From: Acidisoma sp. PAMC 29798
GTDB taxonomy: Bacteria > Pseudomonadota > Alphaproteobacteria > Acetobacterales > Acetobacteraceae
Length of the DNA: 64,000 nucleotides
Direction: 5' to 3'
Assembly (NCBI RefSeq): GCF_030252425.1
Contig: NZ_CP126995.1
Span: forward strand, 124,001-188,000
Made by a program: the position numbers and the translations under genes. The notes under the pieces are model-generated. The model searched no databases. It worked only from the letters and a program-made list of their open reading frames with translations, and was not told the DNA's origin. Positions 32,856-42,601 of this stretch are shown piece by piece (position 1 is the stretch's first letter; the number at the start of each line of letters is the position of its first letter).

Positions 32856-33248
32856 TTAGGAAAAATCGGATAGCTCTTCAAATTCTGTTAACAGATCGTC
32901 ATCGGGATATTCGACCGTTTGCGGCATGGCGAGGTCCGGAACTTCTGGCGTGAAAGTTCGGTAAGTGGAAATCCAATGCCATGCCTCTTGACATCGCTCG
33001 CAGTTGCTCCGTTCGGCACTCCTTTCGAAGAGTAAGGTCTGCTCCATGGCCATTGATCTAGCGAAGTGGTGAAGCTCGTTGACAGCTGAAGCGTACGCAC
33101 CAGATGCTTCCGCAACCGTGGCATGACCTGCCCGAATCATCGAATTGAAAGTATCAATAGCTACGCACAGAACAGAATGCTTCTCACGCGCCTGCGCCAA
33201 TAACTCTGTCTTGTGTAGACGATTCCTTTTTGAGAATGTCAACGACAT
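32856..33248 (-). CDS. Hypothetical protein with CxxC
   Basis: The 130-residue mostly helical protein (ELLAQAREKHSVLCVAIDTF; SAVNELHHFARSMAMEQTLL) has a single NCERCQ motif and an acidic tail. ATG 33248 is used; ATG 33284 is also in frame. The 5' part overlaps the next weak frame by about 65 bases, so one of the two starts is probably wrong. No family was recognised. Confidence 0.4.
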   Translation of the reverse strand: MSLTFSKRNRLHKTELLAQAREKHSVLCVAIDTFNSMIRAGHATVAEASGAYASAVNELHHFARSMAMEQTLLFERSAERSNCERCQEAWHWISTYRTFTPEVPDLAMPQTVEYPDDDLLTEFEELSDFS

Positions 33249-33603
33249 CACTGTTCCTCTCAGATTCGGTAATATCACCACCATTATCCGACACGGCCCT
33301 TGGGCAGCTGGGCCATTTGGATCGCTCGTTATCCGGAAGCGGATGGTAGTGGGACGTCAGCAAGCGTCGCACGCTTGCCCCGGTCATTTTGACTGCCCAG
33401 ATGCCGCTATCCTGCAAAAGGACGATCTGCTGCGGCCTGCAGCGTCGAGGCAGATCGGACTGCCTGTTGAGAGCCAGCCTCGGCGCAGCCAAACCTCCCG
33501 TCTTTCTGAAGGCGCTAGGTTTGGTGGCGGGCTGCCTTCTGACGGTATCATCAGGGCGACGAGGTTGGTCGTCGCGCACCGAGGGATGTAGATCATCGGC
33601 CAT
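33184..33603 (-). CDS. Hypothetical protein, weakly supported
   Basis: The 139-residue frame is rich in Arg, Pro and Ser (MADDLHPSVRDDQPRRPDDT) and would be largely disordered. ATG 33603 has TAGGA about eight bases upstream. It lies between the XRE gene and the CxxC protein in the same direction, which is its main support. It may be a spurious frame. Confidence 0.3.
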   Translation of the reverse strand: MADDLHPSVRDDQPRRPDDTVRRQPATKPSAFRKTGGLAAPRLALNRQSDLPRRCRPQQIVLLQDSGIWAVKMTGASVRRLLTSHYHPLPDNERSKWPSCPRAVSDNGGDITESERNSDVVDILKKESSTQDRVIGAGA

Positions 33604-33667
33604 GGAAAACATCCTAAAGGACGTCCAAAGGCCACCTCAAGACTCCGAACAAAAAAATTTGTGGATA

Positions 33668-34078
33668 TTACGACTTCGAACGGGAGTGCTCTGGAAGCTG
33701 CAGCATTGTGCTAACGTCCTGCTTCACCACATACGCGAGCGCCATCATTGTTTTCAAGGTGACATTCTTCTGCCCCCTCTCGACCAACGAAAGATACTGT
33801 TGTGTCAAGCCTGTGAGCCGCGCGACCTCAGATTGTTTAAGGCCGAGCGCGAGCCGCGCCGAACGGAGTCGTTCACCAAAGAGGACGAACAAGCTATCCC
33901 GAACCGTGTCATCAGAGGGAGGTAAAAGGGGTGCGCTCGCTCCCACATTTATAGGATACGTCCTGGACACGTTGGCCGAGGACGTATTCGTGCTGGCGTC
34001 ATGATTAAACTCATCCAACTTCGGGATTTCATTCTTCGCACGTCTACCAAGTGTAGGTGAGCGCTTCGTCATTCGCAT
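33668..34078 (-). CDS. XRE-family transcriptional regulator with disordered N-terminus
   Basis: The 136-residue protein has a 60-residue polar N-terminus and then a classical Cro/C1-type HTH (RLRSARLALGLKQSEVARLT; LTQQYLSLVERGQKNVTLKT). It differs from the second regulator nearby at 32281-32577. ATG 34078 or ATG 34072 could be the start. It heads a leftward group running toward the trb operon and may control it. Confidence 0.75.
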   Translation of the reverse strand: MRMTKRSPTLGRRAKNEIPKLDEFNHDASTNTSSANVSRTYPINVGASAPLLPPSDDTVRDSLFVLFGERLRSARLALGLKQSEVARLTGLTQQYLSLVERGQKNVTLKTMMALAYVVKQDVSTMLQLPEHSRSKS

Positions 34079-34344
34079 CCAGAGCTAAAGGGGTGGATAT
34101 AATCCCTTGTCTGCCTCACTTGCCTCGCGTTTCACAGTAGCCCCATCGCAAGCTTGGATACACAAAAGGGCGTAATTCCCATGGCGATTTACGTGCTTAT
34201 AGGATGGCTCATCGCTTGAATGGGCCTCGTTGAGGAGGACGGCCGCGGATGCTGGTTGGGTGTGACCATCATCGCATCAGCTTCTTCCGAGAAGCCTCGT
34301 ATTCAAAAAACTGATCTCTGCCGCTTTTCTGATTCAATAAATTC

Positions 34345-34932
34345 ATGGCGTCGACGACACTTCGCGTTGGCTTAGCGATTCGGAAGGGCGTACGATTCTG
34401 CCTGCTCCGGGAGACGCCGATGGTTGTCATTCAAGTTTCAGACCGCCTTGAACTGCAGGCTCCATATCATCCGGTGCTGCCGCACCGGTCAAAGCAGATA
34501 GGCGGCATGTGGTTGGGTGCCGGTATCGGGTGGAGTTTTCCTCACTCGCAGGAGGAGGCGCTTCGTGCCCTTTGTCTCGATATTTGGGGTGTCGACGGGA
34601 CGCGCGCCGCTTTTGAAGACACCGTTGAGATCAAGGTAACCGTCGATGAGCAAGTCCCGTATCGACGCGTGTTTGAGGCCGCTGAACAGGCCATCTACAT
34701 CGTCGGGCGCGAGATCGCGGCGTCTCTGAGGAGCCGGCGGGGAGCGCGTCCCGGTCGTGGAGTACGATTTATGTCGGGCAATCCGCGTTGCGTCGCGCTC
34801 CCCAGTATCTGGTTGACGACCATTCCGAACGGCGCCGTTTTCTTGGTGCGTGATGTTCCTATCAGCGCACTTGATCGTTTCCGGGACGATATTGGAGGCG
34901 CGGGGCACGTTGAGGTGCTAGGGTCTCCGTAG
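34345..34932 (+). CDS. Hypothetical protein
   Basis: The 195-residue protein starts MASTTLRVGLAIRKGVRFCL. It has an alpha/beta composition, with GMWLGAGIGWSFPHSQEEAL and the helix YRRVFEAAEQAIYIVGREIA. No catalytic motif was recognised. It is transcribed away from the XRE gene at 33668-34078 and converges on the defective integrase. It could be a separate cargo gene; nothing more can be said. Confidence 0.5.
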   Translation: MASTTLRVGLAIRKGVRFCLLRETPMVVIQVSDRLELQAPYHPVLPHRSKQIGGMWLGAGIGWSFPHSQEEALRALCLDIWGVDGTRAAFEDTVEIKVTVDEQVPYRRVFEAAEQAIYIVGREIAASLRSRRGARPGRGVRFMSGNPRCVALPSIWLTTIPNGAVFLVRDVPISALDRFRDDIGGAGHVEVLGSP

Positions 34933-34971
34933 GGCGGCCAAGTATCTGGTGTTGGTCAGCCTGTGCAGCCA

Positions 34972-35976
34972 TTACAAGCCAAGCTTGCCGGCCGGGCTAG
35001 ATCTATTGAGCTTCGATCCTCTCATCGTCGTCAGACTTCGATGACGCGTGTGGCCCATGATTTCTTCATCGGGGACGCCATTCTTGTAGGCGGTCGTCAC
35101 AAAACCGGCTCGCATGCCGTGGGGCGTGATTGGCTCCCAGATCGTTCCCGTGATCTTCGCCTCCAGGGCGCGTTTTTTTAGAATCTGGCGCACGGCATCG
35201 GGATCGAGGCGACTGCTATGGACCTTCCCCCAACGATCGACCTTTCGAAAAATTGGACCGGCAGCGATCTCGGCCTGCTCAAGCCAGCGCTCCAGCGCTG
35301 TCACGGGACAGGTGGCCATGGCACGACCGCGCGATAGCCCGATCTCGGCCCCGGCGCCCTCCTTGTCGGTCTTTGAACGCGTGATGAGCAGGCGCAGGCC
35401 ATCGTCGGTCCGGTTGATATGCTCGACATCAAGGCCGACGAGCTCAGAGCGGCGCAAGGCGCCGGCGAAACAGACGAGGAAGAGGGCCTGATCCCGGGTG
35501 CCCGCCATATCGTCGCTGCAGACACGGAGCAGACGCTTGATCTCCGCCGTAGTGATGGCGGCGGAGCGGCGAGGGGGCTCACCATGGGTGCGGGCAATGC
35601 CGCGTAAGGTCTCACGGATCGCAGGGTGGCGCGTGTCGAGCGGCTGCTTGGCGATGCGATGGGCTCGGGCAATGGCGGCGACCCGCCGTCTTAGCGTGGA
35701 CAGCGCATAGCCGCGCCCGGCGTCCGCCAGGTAGGCGCCGACGACCTCGGCCGTGGATGGCATGGGATCGAGCTTGCGCTCTACGCACCATGCCTTGAAG
35801 TTAGCCAGATCGGCTTTGTAGGCGCGCAGCGTTGCCGGGGCATCGGCGGCGGACTGATACGCCTGTGAGCGCGCCAGAGATCGCGCTGCTCTCAAGGTCA
35901 GTGGGGTCTCGGCGCCCTCGGCTCGCAACACCGCGGAAACGCTCGATGGCGATGACAAAGCGGCGGATCGTTTCAT
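34972..35976 (-). pseudogene. Tyrosine site-specific recombinase lacking its catalytic tyrosine
   Basis: The frame encodes a phage-type integrase: an N-terminal SAM-like domain (APATLRAYKADLANFKAWCV) and a catalytic domain with Arg in GALRRSELVGL, HGMRAG and HTRHRSLTTMR. In this family the sequence after TTMR continues with the nucleophilic Tyr (a form like TTMRxYVRR). Here it reads GSKLNRSSPAGKLGL and stops, so the 3' end has been replaced. The enzyme should be unable to cleave DNA. It may be the relic of the integrase that brought this element in. Confidence 0.8.
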
Positions 35977-36313
35977 GGCGATAGTCTGACGGAAACCGCC
36001 TCTCAGATCAATACGCGGGAAGGAATATTATAGCGTGTCAGAAAGTTGGTCAGCTTTGCGACCATTTCAGCCTTTTACTGTGTCTGAGACAATACCAGAC
36101 AGCAGACATTCGATTGGTGCGAAAAACAGACGCTAACCCGAACGTGGAACGCACTCAACACCGTCCACTAATCCTCACTAACGGCGTCGAGGTTACCTGC
36201 ATGCCAGCGCAAATCGCCACCCGATCACTGCTCACCCAATTTCCTGGGCATCTCGTGAAGGTTTGATTACCATGGCACCGTTGCTTGTCGACCGCGAGAG
36301 GAGAATATCCGCA
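35977..36313. other. Intergenic region with a TGTCT-G-AGACA inverted repeat
   Basis: No gene is seen in these 337 bases. A perfect 11-base palindrome, TGTCTGAGACA, lies at 36081-36091, about 100 bases upstream of the integrase start, with related GTCTGA and CAGACA words on either side. It may be a binding site connected with the integrase. The right end holds AGAGGAG, the ribosome-binding site of the permease. Confidence 0.4.
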
Positions 36314-37939
36314 ATGTCAACTCCACCTGAAGCGGCAAGAGGGAAGGGCCTTCGTCGCGACGCGGGCATTATCGGCCTGCTTTTCGCGAGTACCACCAGC
36401 ATGATTGGCTCCGGCTGGTTGTTTGGTGCACTTCATGCAGCCAAGATCGCCGGGCCGCTCAGCTTGTGGAGCTGGATCATCGGCGCGGTCATCATCATGC
36501 TCATCGCCCTCTGTTTCGCGGAGCTTGCCTCTCTGTTTCCCCGCTCCGGCGCACTCGTTCACATGAGCCATGCGAGCCACGGCGAAGGTCTGGGCCGAGT
36601 CTGGGGCTGGATGCTGTTTCTGTCCTATGTCGCCGTGCCGCCCGTCGAAGCGGAAGGGATCGTGACCTATGCCAACAACATCTATCCTGATTTTGTCGGC
36701 AACGGAGGCGTATTGACGGCGACCGGATTCATTGTCTGCGCGATCCTTGTCGGCATCCTCGCTTTGCTCAATCTTATGGCTATTCGCTGGCTTCTCGCCC
36801 TTAATACGACCGTCACCTGGTGGAAGATCGCTGTGCCGCTGTTGACGGCCATCATCCTCATCATCGCCGGTGCTCATGAGGTCGGGCCGCTTTGGACGAA
36901 GGGCGCAAGCGTCTGGACCGCCGCATCGAACAGCTATGATCCCAATGGCATGTTCATTGCCCTGCCAGCCGCTGGAATTGTGTTCAGCTATCTCGGCTTT
37001 CGCACCGCGATCGACTTGGGCGGGGAAAGCTCCAATCCCGGCCGCAACATTCCGTTGGCGGTGATCGGCTCCGTTCTGCTTTCGGCGATTGTCTACATTC
37101 TCCTGCAACTCGGCTTCCTGAACTCCATCAAACCGCAGGATCTCGCCAATGGCTGGGGACACATCAACTTTGCCGGTGTCAAAGGACCCTTCGCCGGCCT
37201 CGCCATGATGCTCGGCTTCGGCTGGCTGGCGACCCTGCTCTATATCGACGCCGCCATCTCGCCGGCCGGCACCGGCCTTATCTACACGACAGCCGGCTCA
37301 CGCATTCTGTTTGCCAATGGCGAAATGAAAGCCGGGCCGCCGATTCTGTCTAAGCTCAACAGCCAGCAGGTGCCTTGGGTTTCGGTGGTGGTCATGTGGG
37401 TCGTGGGTGTGCTGTTTCTGCTGCCCTTCCCGGCGTGGCAGAAGATGGTCGATTACATCAGCGATATCACCGCGCTCACCTATGGTCTCGGACCGATCGT
37501 GCTGCTGATACTACGCCGTGATCACCCGGACCTGAAGCGCCCGTTCCGCCTGCTCGGGGCGAGCATCCTTGCGCCGATCGCGTTCATCTGTTGCGACTTG
37601 ATCATTCTGTGGAGCGGCCTTGCCACGGTAAGCTGGCTATTTGCCATCGTGCTAGTCATCTTCTTGCTCTATTTGGGCTACTACTACCTGTGGGCGCGCG
37701 AGGAAAGCGCCAACTTCGGCTGGAGCCACATGTGGTGGCTGGGTGTCTGGTTCGGCGGCATGTGGGTTGTGTCGGCGCTGAGCGGTCACGATCTCGGCGG
37801 CTACGGCGTTCTAAGCTTCTGGCCCGCCGTCGGTGTGACCGCTGTCTGGAGCCTCGTCGTGATCGAAATCGCCAAGCGCTCGTCACTTCCCGCCGTGGAC
37901 ACGGGCAGGATCCTGATCGACATCGAACGTACCCAATGA
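36314..37939 (+). CDS. APC-family amino-acid/amine permease
   Basis: This 541-residue inner-membrane transporter of the amino acid-polyamine-organocation family has about 12 spans. The first span carries GLLFASTTSMIGSGWLFGAL, whose SMIGSGW is the usual substrate-binding glycine motif. EAEGIVTYAN and GFRTAIDLGGESSNPGRNIP are further family blocks. ATG 36314 is preferred, with AGAGGAG ten bases upstream; ATG 36263 is in frame. The stop is six bases from the left end of an insertion sequence. The substrate cannot be predicted. Confidence 0.88.
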   Translation: MSTPPEAARGKGLRRDAGIIGLLFASTTSMIGSGWLFGALHAAKIAGPLSLWSWIIGAVIIMLIALCFAELASLFPRSGALVHMSHASHGEGLGRVWGWMLFLSYVAVPPVEAEGIVTYANNIYPDFVGNGGVLTATGFIVCAILVGILALLNLMAIRWLLALNTTVTWWKIAVPLLTAIILIIAGAHEVGPLWTKGASVWTAASNSYDPNGMFIALPAAGIVFSYLGFRTAIDLGGESSNPGRNIPLAVIGSVLLSAIVYILLQLGFLNSIKPQDLANGWGHINFAGVKGPFAGLAMMLGFGWLATLLYIDAAISPAGTGLIYTTAGSRILFANGEMKAGPPILSKLNSQQVPWVSVVVMWVVGVLFLLPFPAWQKMVDYISDITALTYGLGPIVLLILRRDHPDLKRPFRLLGASILAPIAFICCDLIILWSGLATVSWLFAIVLVIFLLYLGYYYLWAREESANFGWSHMWWLGVWFGGMWVVSALSGHDLGGYGVLSFWPAVGVTAVWSLVVIEIAKRSSLPAVDTGRILIDIERTQ

Positions 37940-37945
37940 TCCGCT

Positions 37946-38906
37946 GGTTCTGTCAGGTCCCGGGCCCAGATGTTAGTTTGGGGACCGACGGCGGATTTGG
38001 TCGGACGTGAGGCTGCAGGGGCGGGACGAATTTCGCGATGACTTGTGTTGGCTGTGGCTCGGCGTCTGTGACCGAACGTCGCGAGGTGACCGCTCAGGGT
38101 TACCGGCGGTTTCGGTGCCGGGACTGCGGTCGGCAGTTCAACGAGCGCAGTCATAGCGTGCTGAACCAGACCTCGCTGCCGAGCGACATCATCGCCTTCG
38201 TCGTGTTCTGCCGGCTGCGCTACCGGCTGACGCTGCGCGACCTCAGCGAGATCATGGCGCTGCGCGGGATTGAGATCAGCCACGAGACCGTCCGCGACTG
38301 GGAGGCGAAGCTGCTTCCCATCATGGGCGATGAACTGCGCAAACGGCGTCGCGGGACACGGCGGGGCGCCGGGATCAGCTGGTATGTTGACGAGACCTAC
38401 CTGAAGGTCCGGTCGGTGGTGCTATCTCTACCGGGCAATCGACCGTGACGGAAACCTGATCGACGCCATGCTGAGCGAGCACCGCGACATGAGGGCCGCA
38501 AAGGCATTCTTCCGCTCGGTCCGGGCGACCATGGGCTTTCGTCCGGAGAGGGTGACGACGGATGGCCATGGCTCCTATCCAAAGGCGATCCGCAGCGTCC
38601 TGGGCAAAAGAGTGCGGCACCGGACCAACGCCTACTTGAACAGGACCATCGGGGGATCAAGGGCAGGATCCGATGTATGCGTGGCTTCAAGAGCCACGAC
38701 GCAGCCAGCCGCTTCTGTCGAGAGCATGGCGAACTCCGCAATCTCGTTCGTCCCCGCCTTCGTCACGACCAGATCGTCCCCGCCTCCCTCCGCCGCTCCC
38801 GTTTCGCCAAAGCGGTACACGTTGCTCTCTCTATCATGCAGGCCGCATGATAGAGCCGGCTCCGCAGTCTCGCTGTGCCCAGCCTGGCCCGAGACCTGAC
38901 AGAACC
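37946..38906 (+). mobile_element. IS element with zinc-ribbon DDE transposase (IS6-like), decayed
   Basis: Inverted ends begin GGTTCTGTCAGGTC(C/T)CGGGCC at 37946 and, inverted, at 38906. The single transposase gene is broken by two frameshifts. No target duplication is visible in the flanks (GATCCGCT versus CGCACGAT), so neighbouring DNA may have been lost or rearranged after insertion. Confidence 0.8.
38038..38850 (+). pseudogene. Zinc-ribbon IS6-like transposase, two frameshifts
   Basis: The N-terminus carries a zinc ribbon (CVGCGSASV ... FRCRDCGRQF), followed by the DDE core. Frame 1 runs to VDETYLKVR (about 38415). The match continues in another frame with YLYRAIDRDGNLIDAMLSEH, and in a third from about 38640 with EQDHRGIKGRIRCMRGFKSH, ending at 38850. 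At least two indels therefore inactivate it. All the pieces are in order, so decay is fairly recent. Confidence 0.85.
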
Positions 38907-38964
38907 CGCACGATACGGCAGGGCGCCCCGCCCGCACGAGCGGACGGGGCGTGTTGCGGGCCGC

Positions 38965-39993
38965 TTACTGGTGGGCGAACTGGCCGGATGCCAGGTTCGA
39001 TTTGACGAGTGCGGGCAGCCCCTCGATGAAGGCGCTCGGGTTGCCATACATTTGGTCGTAGTAGTGATCGATGTTCGCCTTGGTCAGCTCAGGCATGATG
39101 ATCATCGCGGCGGGCTGCGGAACAGTTTGCCCCCGCACGTGGTTGATCGCGACCTGAACGGCCAGGCCAAGCTCAAGCGGCCCGTCCTGCAGGTTGGTTT
39201 CGAGCAAAGTACCGTCCTTGATCGCGCGCATGCCGTCCTTGATGCCATCGACGGCGGTGATGGGAATCTTGCCGGCGAGGCCCTTTTCCTTCAGCGCCTG
39301 GATGGAGCCGATCGCCATGTCATCATTCTCGGAAATGATGCCATCGATCTTGCTGCCGTAGCGGGACAACCAATCCTGCATGATGCCGTAGGCCTTGTTG
39401 CGCGCCCAGTTACCGGGCTGCATGGCAAGCAGTTTCACGTTGGGGTTCTTGGCGAGAACATTCTGGATGCCCTTCGTGCGATCGATCTCGCCCGACTGGC
39501 CGAGCGGCCCTTGCAACACGACGATATTGCCCTTGTTGCCGATGGCATCGACGAGATGCTGAGCTTCCTGCTCACCGGCCTTGACGTCATCCGGCCCGAC
39601 ATAGGTGACGATGTCCGGCTTGGACTCGGGGGCGGCGGTCAGGTTGGTCACGATCACTGGAATGCCAGCGGCCTTGGCGGCTGCGATCTGCGGCGCCAGG
39701 GTCGCGGAATTGACCGGCGCGACCACGATGGCATCGACTTTCTGGTTGATATATTGCTGGAAGTTCGAAATCTGCGTGTTCACATCCATGCCCGCACTGT
39801 TCCACAGAAGCGTGCCGCCATTGGCCTTGGCAATGGCTTCGGCGCCGCGCTTGCCAAGCGAGATGAAGGACGACATGTCATAGACGGTGAAGCCGATGAC
39901 CGGATGTGCGCTGTCCGCCCAGGCATGGCCTGCCCCACCGGTCGCGAAGGTGGTCGCGGCCAGCAGGCCGGCGAGCAGGGTTACTTTCTTCAT
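38965..39993 (-). CDS. Sugar ABC transporter periplasmic binding protein (RbsB-like)
   Basis: The 342-residue type-I periplasmic binding protein begins with a signal peptide (MKKVTLLAGLLAATTFATGG ... HAWA). The body has the two-lobed pattern of ribose-type binding proteins (IVVAPVNSATLAPQIAAAKA; PVIVTNLTA; GIISENDDMAIGSIQAL; ITAVDGIKDGMRAI). It is the third gene after the ATPase and permease on this strand and supplies substrate to them. ATG 39993 is chosen for the signal peptide; the frame runs on to 40035. The sugar is unknown. Confidence 0.9.
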   Translation of the reverse strand: MKKVTLLAGLLAATTFATGGAGHAWADSAHPVIGFTVYDMSSFISLGKRGAEAIAKANGGTLLWNSAGMDVNTQISNFQQYINQKVDAIVVAPVNSATLAPQIAAAKAAGIPVIVTNLTAAPESKPDIVTYVGPDDVKAGEQEAQHLVDAIGNKGNIVVLQGPLGQSGEIDRTKGIQNVLAKNPNVKLLAMQPGNWARNKAYGIMQDWLSRYGSKIDGIISENDDMAIGSIQALKEKGLAGKIPITAVDGIKDGMRAIKDGTLLETNLQDGPLELGLAVQVAINHVRGQTVPQPAAMIIMPELTKANIDHYYDQMYGNPSAFIEGLPALVKSNLASGQFAHQ

Positions 39994-40044
39994 AGCTGTT
40001 CTTCCCGTGGTTATGTTTCTGATTAAGCCGGTCATGGCATCCGC

Positions 40045-41046
40045 TCAGTCGTCCGTGCGATTGACGAGACTGTCGACGAAGACGGCGCCAATGATGATGA
40101 GGCCCTTCACGATGAGCTGGTAGAAGGGCGAGACGTTGATGATGTTCAGCCCGTTATCAAGGACACCCAAGATCAGGAATCCGAAGACGGTGCCGATCAA
40201 GGAGCCGCGCCCACCGGCGAGACTGATGCCGCCGATAACGGCTGCGGCGATCGCGTTCAACTCGTAGCCCGTGCCGTTGGTCGCGATGCCCGCCGTGGCG
40301 CGCGCCGCCAGAATGATGCCGGCCAAGCCCGCAAGCAGCCCGGAGATGACGTAGACCGCGAAGCGCGTGACCTTAAGGTTAACGCCCGCCACACGCGCCG
40401 CGTGCGGATTGCCGCCCACGGCATAGATATGCATCCCGAATTTGGTCCGCGCGAGCACCAGCCAAGAGACCGCGACCACGACAATCATCACGATCACCGG
40501 GATCGAGAAGCCGCCGACAGTCCCGCTCAAGGCGAGAAACTGGTCGGAAAGCCCGGAGATCGGCTGCCCATCGCTTGCCACGAAGGCGAGGCCCGTCGCC
40601 ACCGTCATGTTGCCGAGTGTCGCCACAAAGGGGGGCACCCGCGCAATGGCCACAAGCAGCCCGTTGAAGGCACCGATGGCACCACCGGCCAGGATGCCCA
40701 GCGCCACAGCCTCGCTGAAGGTCAGCGCACCGTCATCCTGTGCGATCAACGCCCCGACAACTCCAGAGAGGCCGACGATGCTGCCGACGGACAAATCGAT
40801 GCCGCCGGTAAGGATGACGAAGGTGGCGCCGGTCGCCAGCAGGGCATTGGCCGCGACCTGGATCAGGATCACGTTCATGTTCGACACGGTCAGGAAGGAC
40901 TTGTTCGAGACGGCGAGCGTGATGACGAAAAGGGCCAGGATGATGACCAAGGAATAGCGCAGCGCCAGCCGACCGAGCCGGCGCCCGTTCATCGCCGAAG
41001 GCGCGGCGGGGGTCGCCGCCAAGACATCGGCATTAGTGGATTGCAT
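40045..41046 (-). CDS. Sugar ABC transporter permease (RbsC-like)
   Basis: This 333-residue inner-membrane permease of the carbohydrate-uptake CUT2 group has 8-10 spans. The family block GGIDLSVGSIVGLSGVVGAL and the C-terminal AIAAAVIGGISLAGGRGSLI are clear. ATG 41046 (MQSTNADVLAATPAAPSAM) lies within the last codons of the ATPase gene, so translation is coupled. It works with the ATPase (41033-42586) and binding protein (38965-39993). Confidence 0.93.
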   Translation of the reverse strand: MQSTNADVLAATPAAPSAMNGRRLGRLALRYSLVIILALFVITLAVSNKSFLTVSNMNVILIQVAANALLATGATFVILTGGIDLSVGSIVGLSGVVGALIAQDDGALTFSEAVALGILAGGAIGAFNGLLVAIARVPPFVATLGNMTVATGLAFVASDGQPISGLSDQFLALSGTVGGFSIPVIVMIVVVAVSWLVLARTKFGMHIYAVGGNPHAARVAGVNLKVTRFAVYVISGLLAGLAGIILAARATAGIATNGTGYELNAIAAAVIGGISLAGGRGSLIGTVFGFLILGVLDNGLNIINVSPFYQLIVKGLIIIGAVFVDSLVNRTDD

Positions 41047-42586
41047 TGGAGCCTCTTCCCATTGCGAGGCGGAGCACCGCCTCCTGCTCGATTTCGCCAC
41101 GTTTCAGCTCGCCTTGGATCGCCCCGTCCCGCATCACGAGCACGCGATGGCTCAGATTAATGAGCTCCGGCATGTCGGAGGAGGCCAGCAAGATGGCGAC
41201 ACCGCTATCGGCGAGATCATTGATCAGCTTGTAGAGTTCGCTGCGCGCACCGACATCGATCCCGCGCGTCGGCTCGTCCAGGATCAGCACGCGCGGCATG
41301 CCGGTCACCAGCCAGCGCGCGAGCGCCACCTTCTGCTGGTTGCCGCCTGAAAGATGGCCGACCTTCTGGCTCAACTTGGCATAGGCGACGCGGGTGCGCT
41401 TGAGCACATCCAGCGCGCTGGTCCGCCGCTTGGCGTTGTTCATCAGCCCGCCCGGACCGGTAAAGGCATCAAGATGGGGCAAGGTGATGTTGTCGAGGAT
41501 GGAGAGCGACGTCAGCACGCCGGCCAGCTTGCGGTCTTCCGGCACCATGGCGAGGCCGCGTTCGATCGATTCCGTCATCCGGCCGAGATGAAGGGGCTTG
41601 CCGTCCAGCGTGACGCTGCCGGTGGCGGGGCGAAGCCCAAAAATCGCCTCCAGAAGCTCACTGCGGCCGGCGCCCACCAGGCCGCCGAGGCCAAGGATCT
41701 CGCCGCCCCGCAGCGATATAGAGACGGCGCTATTATAGCCGGACACCCGCAAATCCTTGACGGCGAGCACCACATCCCGATCAGCCGGTGGCACGCCACG
41801 GTTCGGGAAGAGGTCCTCGATCTGACGCCCGACCATATCCGTGATGATCTGGTTCTCGGTCAGAGCCTTGGTCCGCTCATGGCGAATGATCGCGCCATCC
41901 CGCATGATGGCGACGGTGTCCGAGATCTGCTCGATCTCCTCCATCCGATGGCTGGTATAAAGGATGCACGCGCCCTGCTGGCGCAGCATGCGGATGACGC
42001 GGAACAGTTGCTCGGTCTCCCGCGAGCTCAGCGCCGAACTCGGCTCATCCATGAGAACGATACGCGCCTTGCGCGATGTCGCCTTCAGGATCTCGACCAT
42101 CTGGGTGGCGGCGACGCCGAGCGTCTTCATGGGCGCACCAGGATCGATGTCGAGACCGACGCCGCCCAGCATCTCCCGCGCGATCTCGATCATCTTCTTC
42201 TGGCGCAGGAAACCGAGCGGGCCGGTCAATTCCTGCCCCACGAGCAGATTCTGCCACACCCGCATCTCGGGGATCGGCGCCAGTTCCTGCGGAATAATGG
42301 AAACGCCCAGGGCTTGCGCGTGGCGCGCGTCGAAGCGCTTCACCGGATCGCCGAACAGCGTCAGCCGGCCGCCATCGGGCGCGAGTTGACCCGAGATGAT
42401 CTTGAACAGGGTCGATTTTCCTGCGCCGTTTTCGCCGGCCAGGACGTTGACCGACCCTTCAGCAAAGGTCACGGACACATCCTTGAGGACGGGAACGCCG
42501 TCAAAGCCCTTGGATATGCCCGAGCAATCGACGGCGGCGACGGGCGGCACTGCCCCGGCCGTATCGTTCGTCGTCGTTTGACTCAC
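41033..42586 (-). CDS. Sugar ABC transporter ATP-binding protein (RbsA-like)
   Basis: This 517-residue protein has two fused nucleotide-binding domains, as in RbsA. The first has Walker A GENGAGKSTLF and Walker B RIVLMDEPSSAL. The second has GLGGLVGAGRSELLEAIFGL, the signature VGHLSGGNQQKVALARW and VLILDEPTRGIDVGA. GTG 42586 (MSQTTTND) is preferred over the TTG at 42601, as it begins the family-like region. It is the first gene of the leftward operon. Confidence 0.93.
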   Translation of the reverse strand: MSQTTTNDTAGAVPPVAAVDCSGISKGFDGVPVLKDVSVTFAEGSVNVLAGENGAGKSTLFKIISGQLAPDGGRLTLFGDPVKRFDARHAQALGVSIIPQELAPIPEMRVWQNLLVGQELTGPLGFLRQKKMIEIAREMLGGVGLDIDPGAPMKTLGVAATQMVEILKATSRKARIVLMDEPSSALSSRETEQLFRVIRMLRQQGACILYTSHRMEEIEQISDTVAIMRDGAIIRHERTKALTENQIITDMVGRQIEDLFPNRGVPPADRDVVLAVKDLRVSGYNSAVSISLRGGEILGLGGLVGAGRSELLEAIFGLRPATGSVTLDGKPLHLGRMTESIERGLAMVPEDRKLAGVLTSLSILDNITLPHLDAFTGPGGLMNNAKRRTSALDVLKRTRVAYAKLSQKVGHLSGGNQQKVALARWLVTGMPRVLILDEPTRGIDVGARSELYKLINDLADSGVAILLASSDMPELINLSHRVLVMRDGAIQGELKRGEIEQEAVLRLAMGRGSNAIH

Positions 42587-42601
42587 GTGGCCAGCCTGCA
42601 A

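Noticed and set aside
33389-33925. Rightward frame opposite the XRE regulator
   Set aside because: The leftward frame has a well-formed HTH; the rightward one has no domain and low plausibility.
38875-40026. Long rightward frame opposite the sugar-binding protein
   Set aside because: The frame is a reverse-strand shadow of the binding protein gene at 38965-39993, a common effect in GC-rich DNA.
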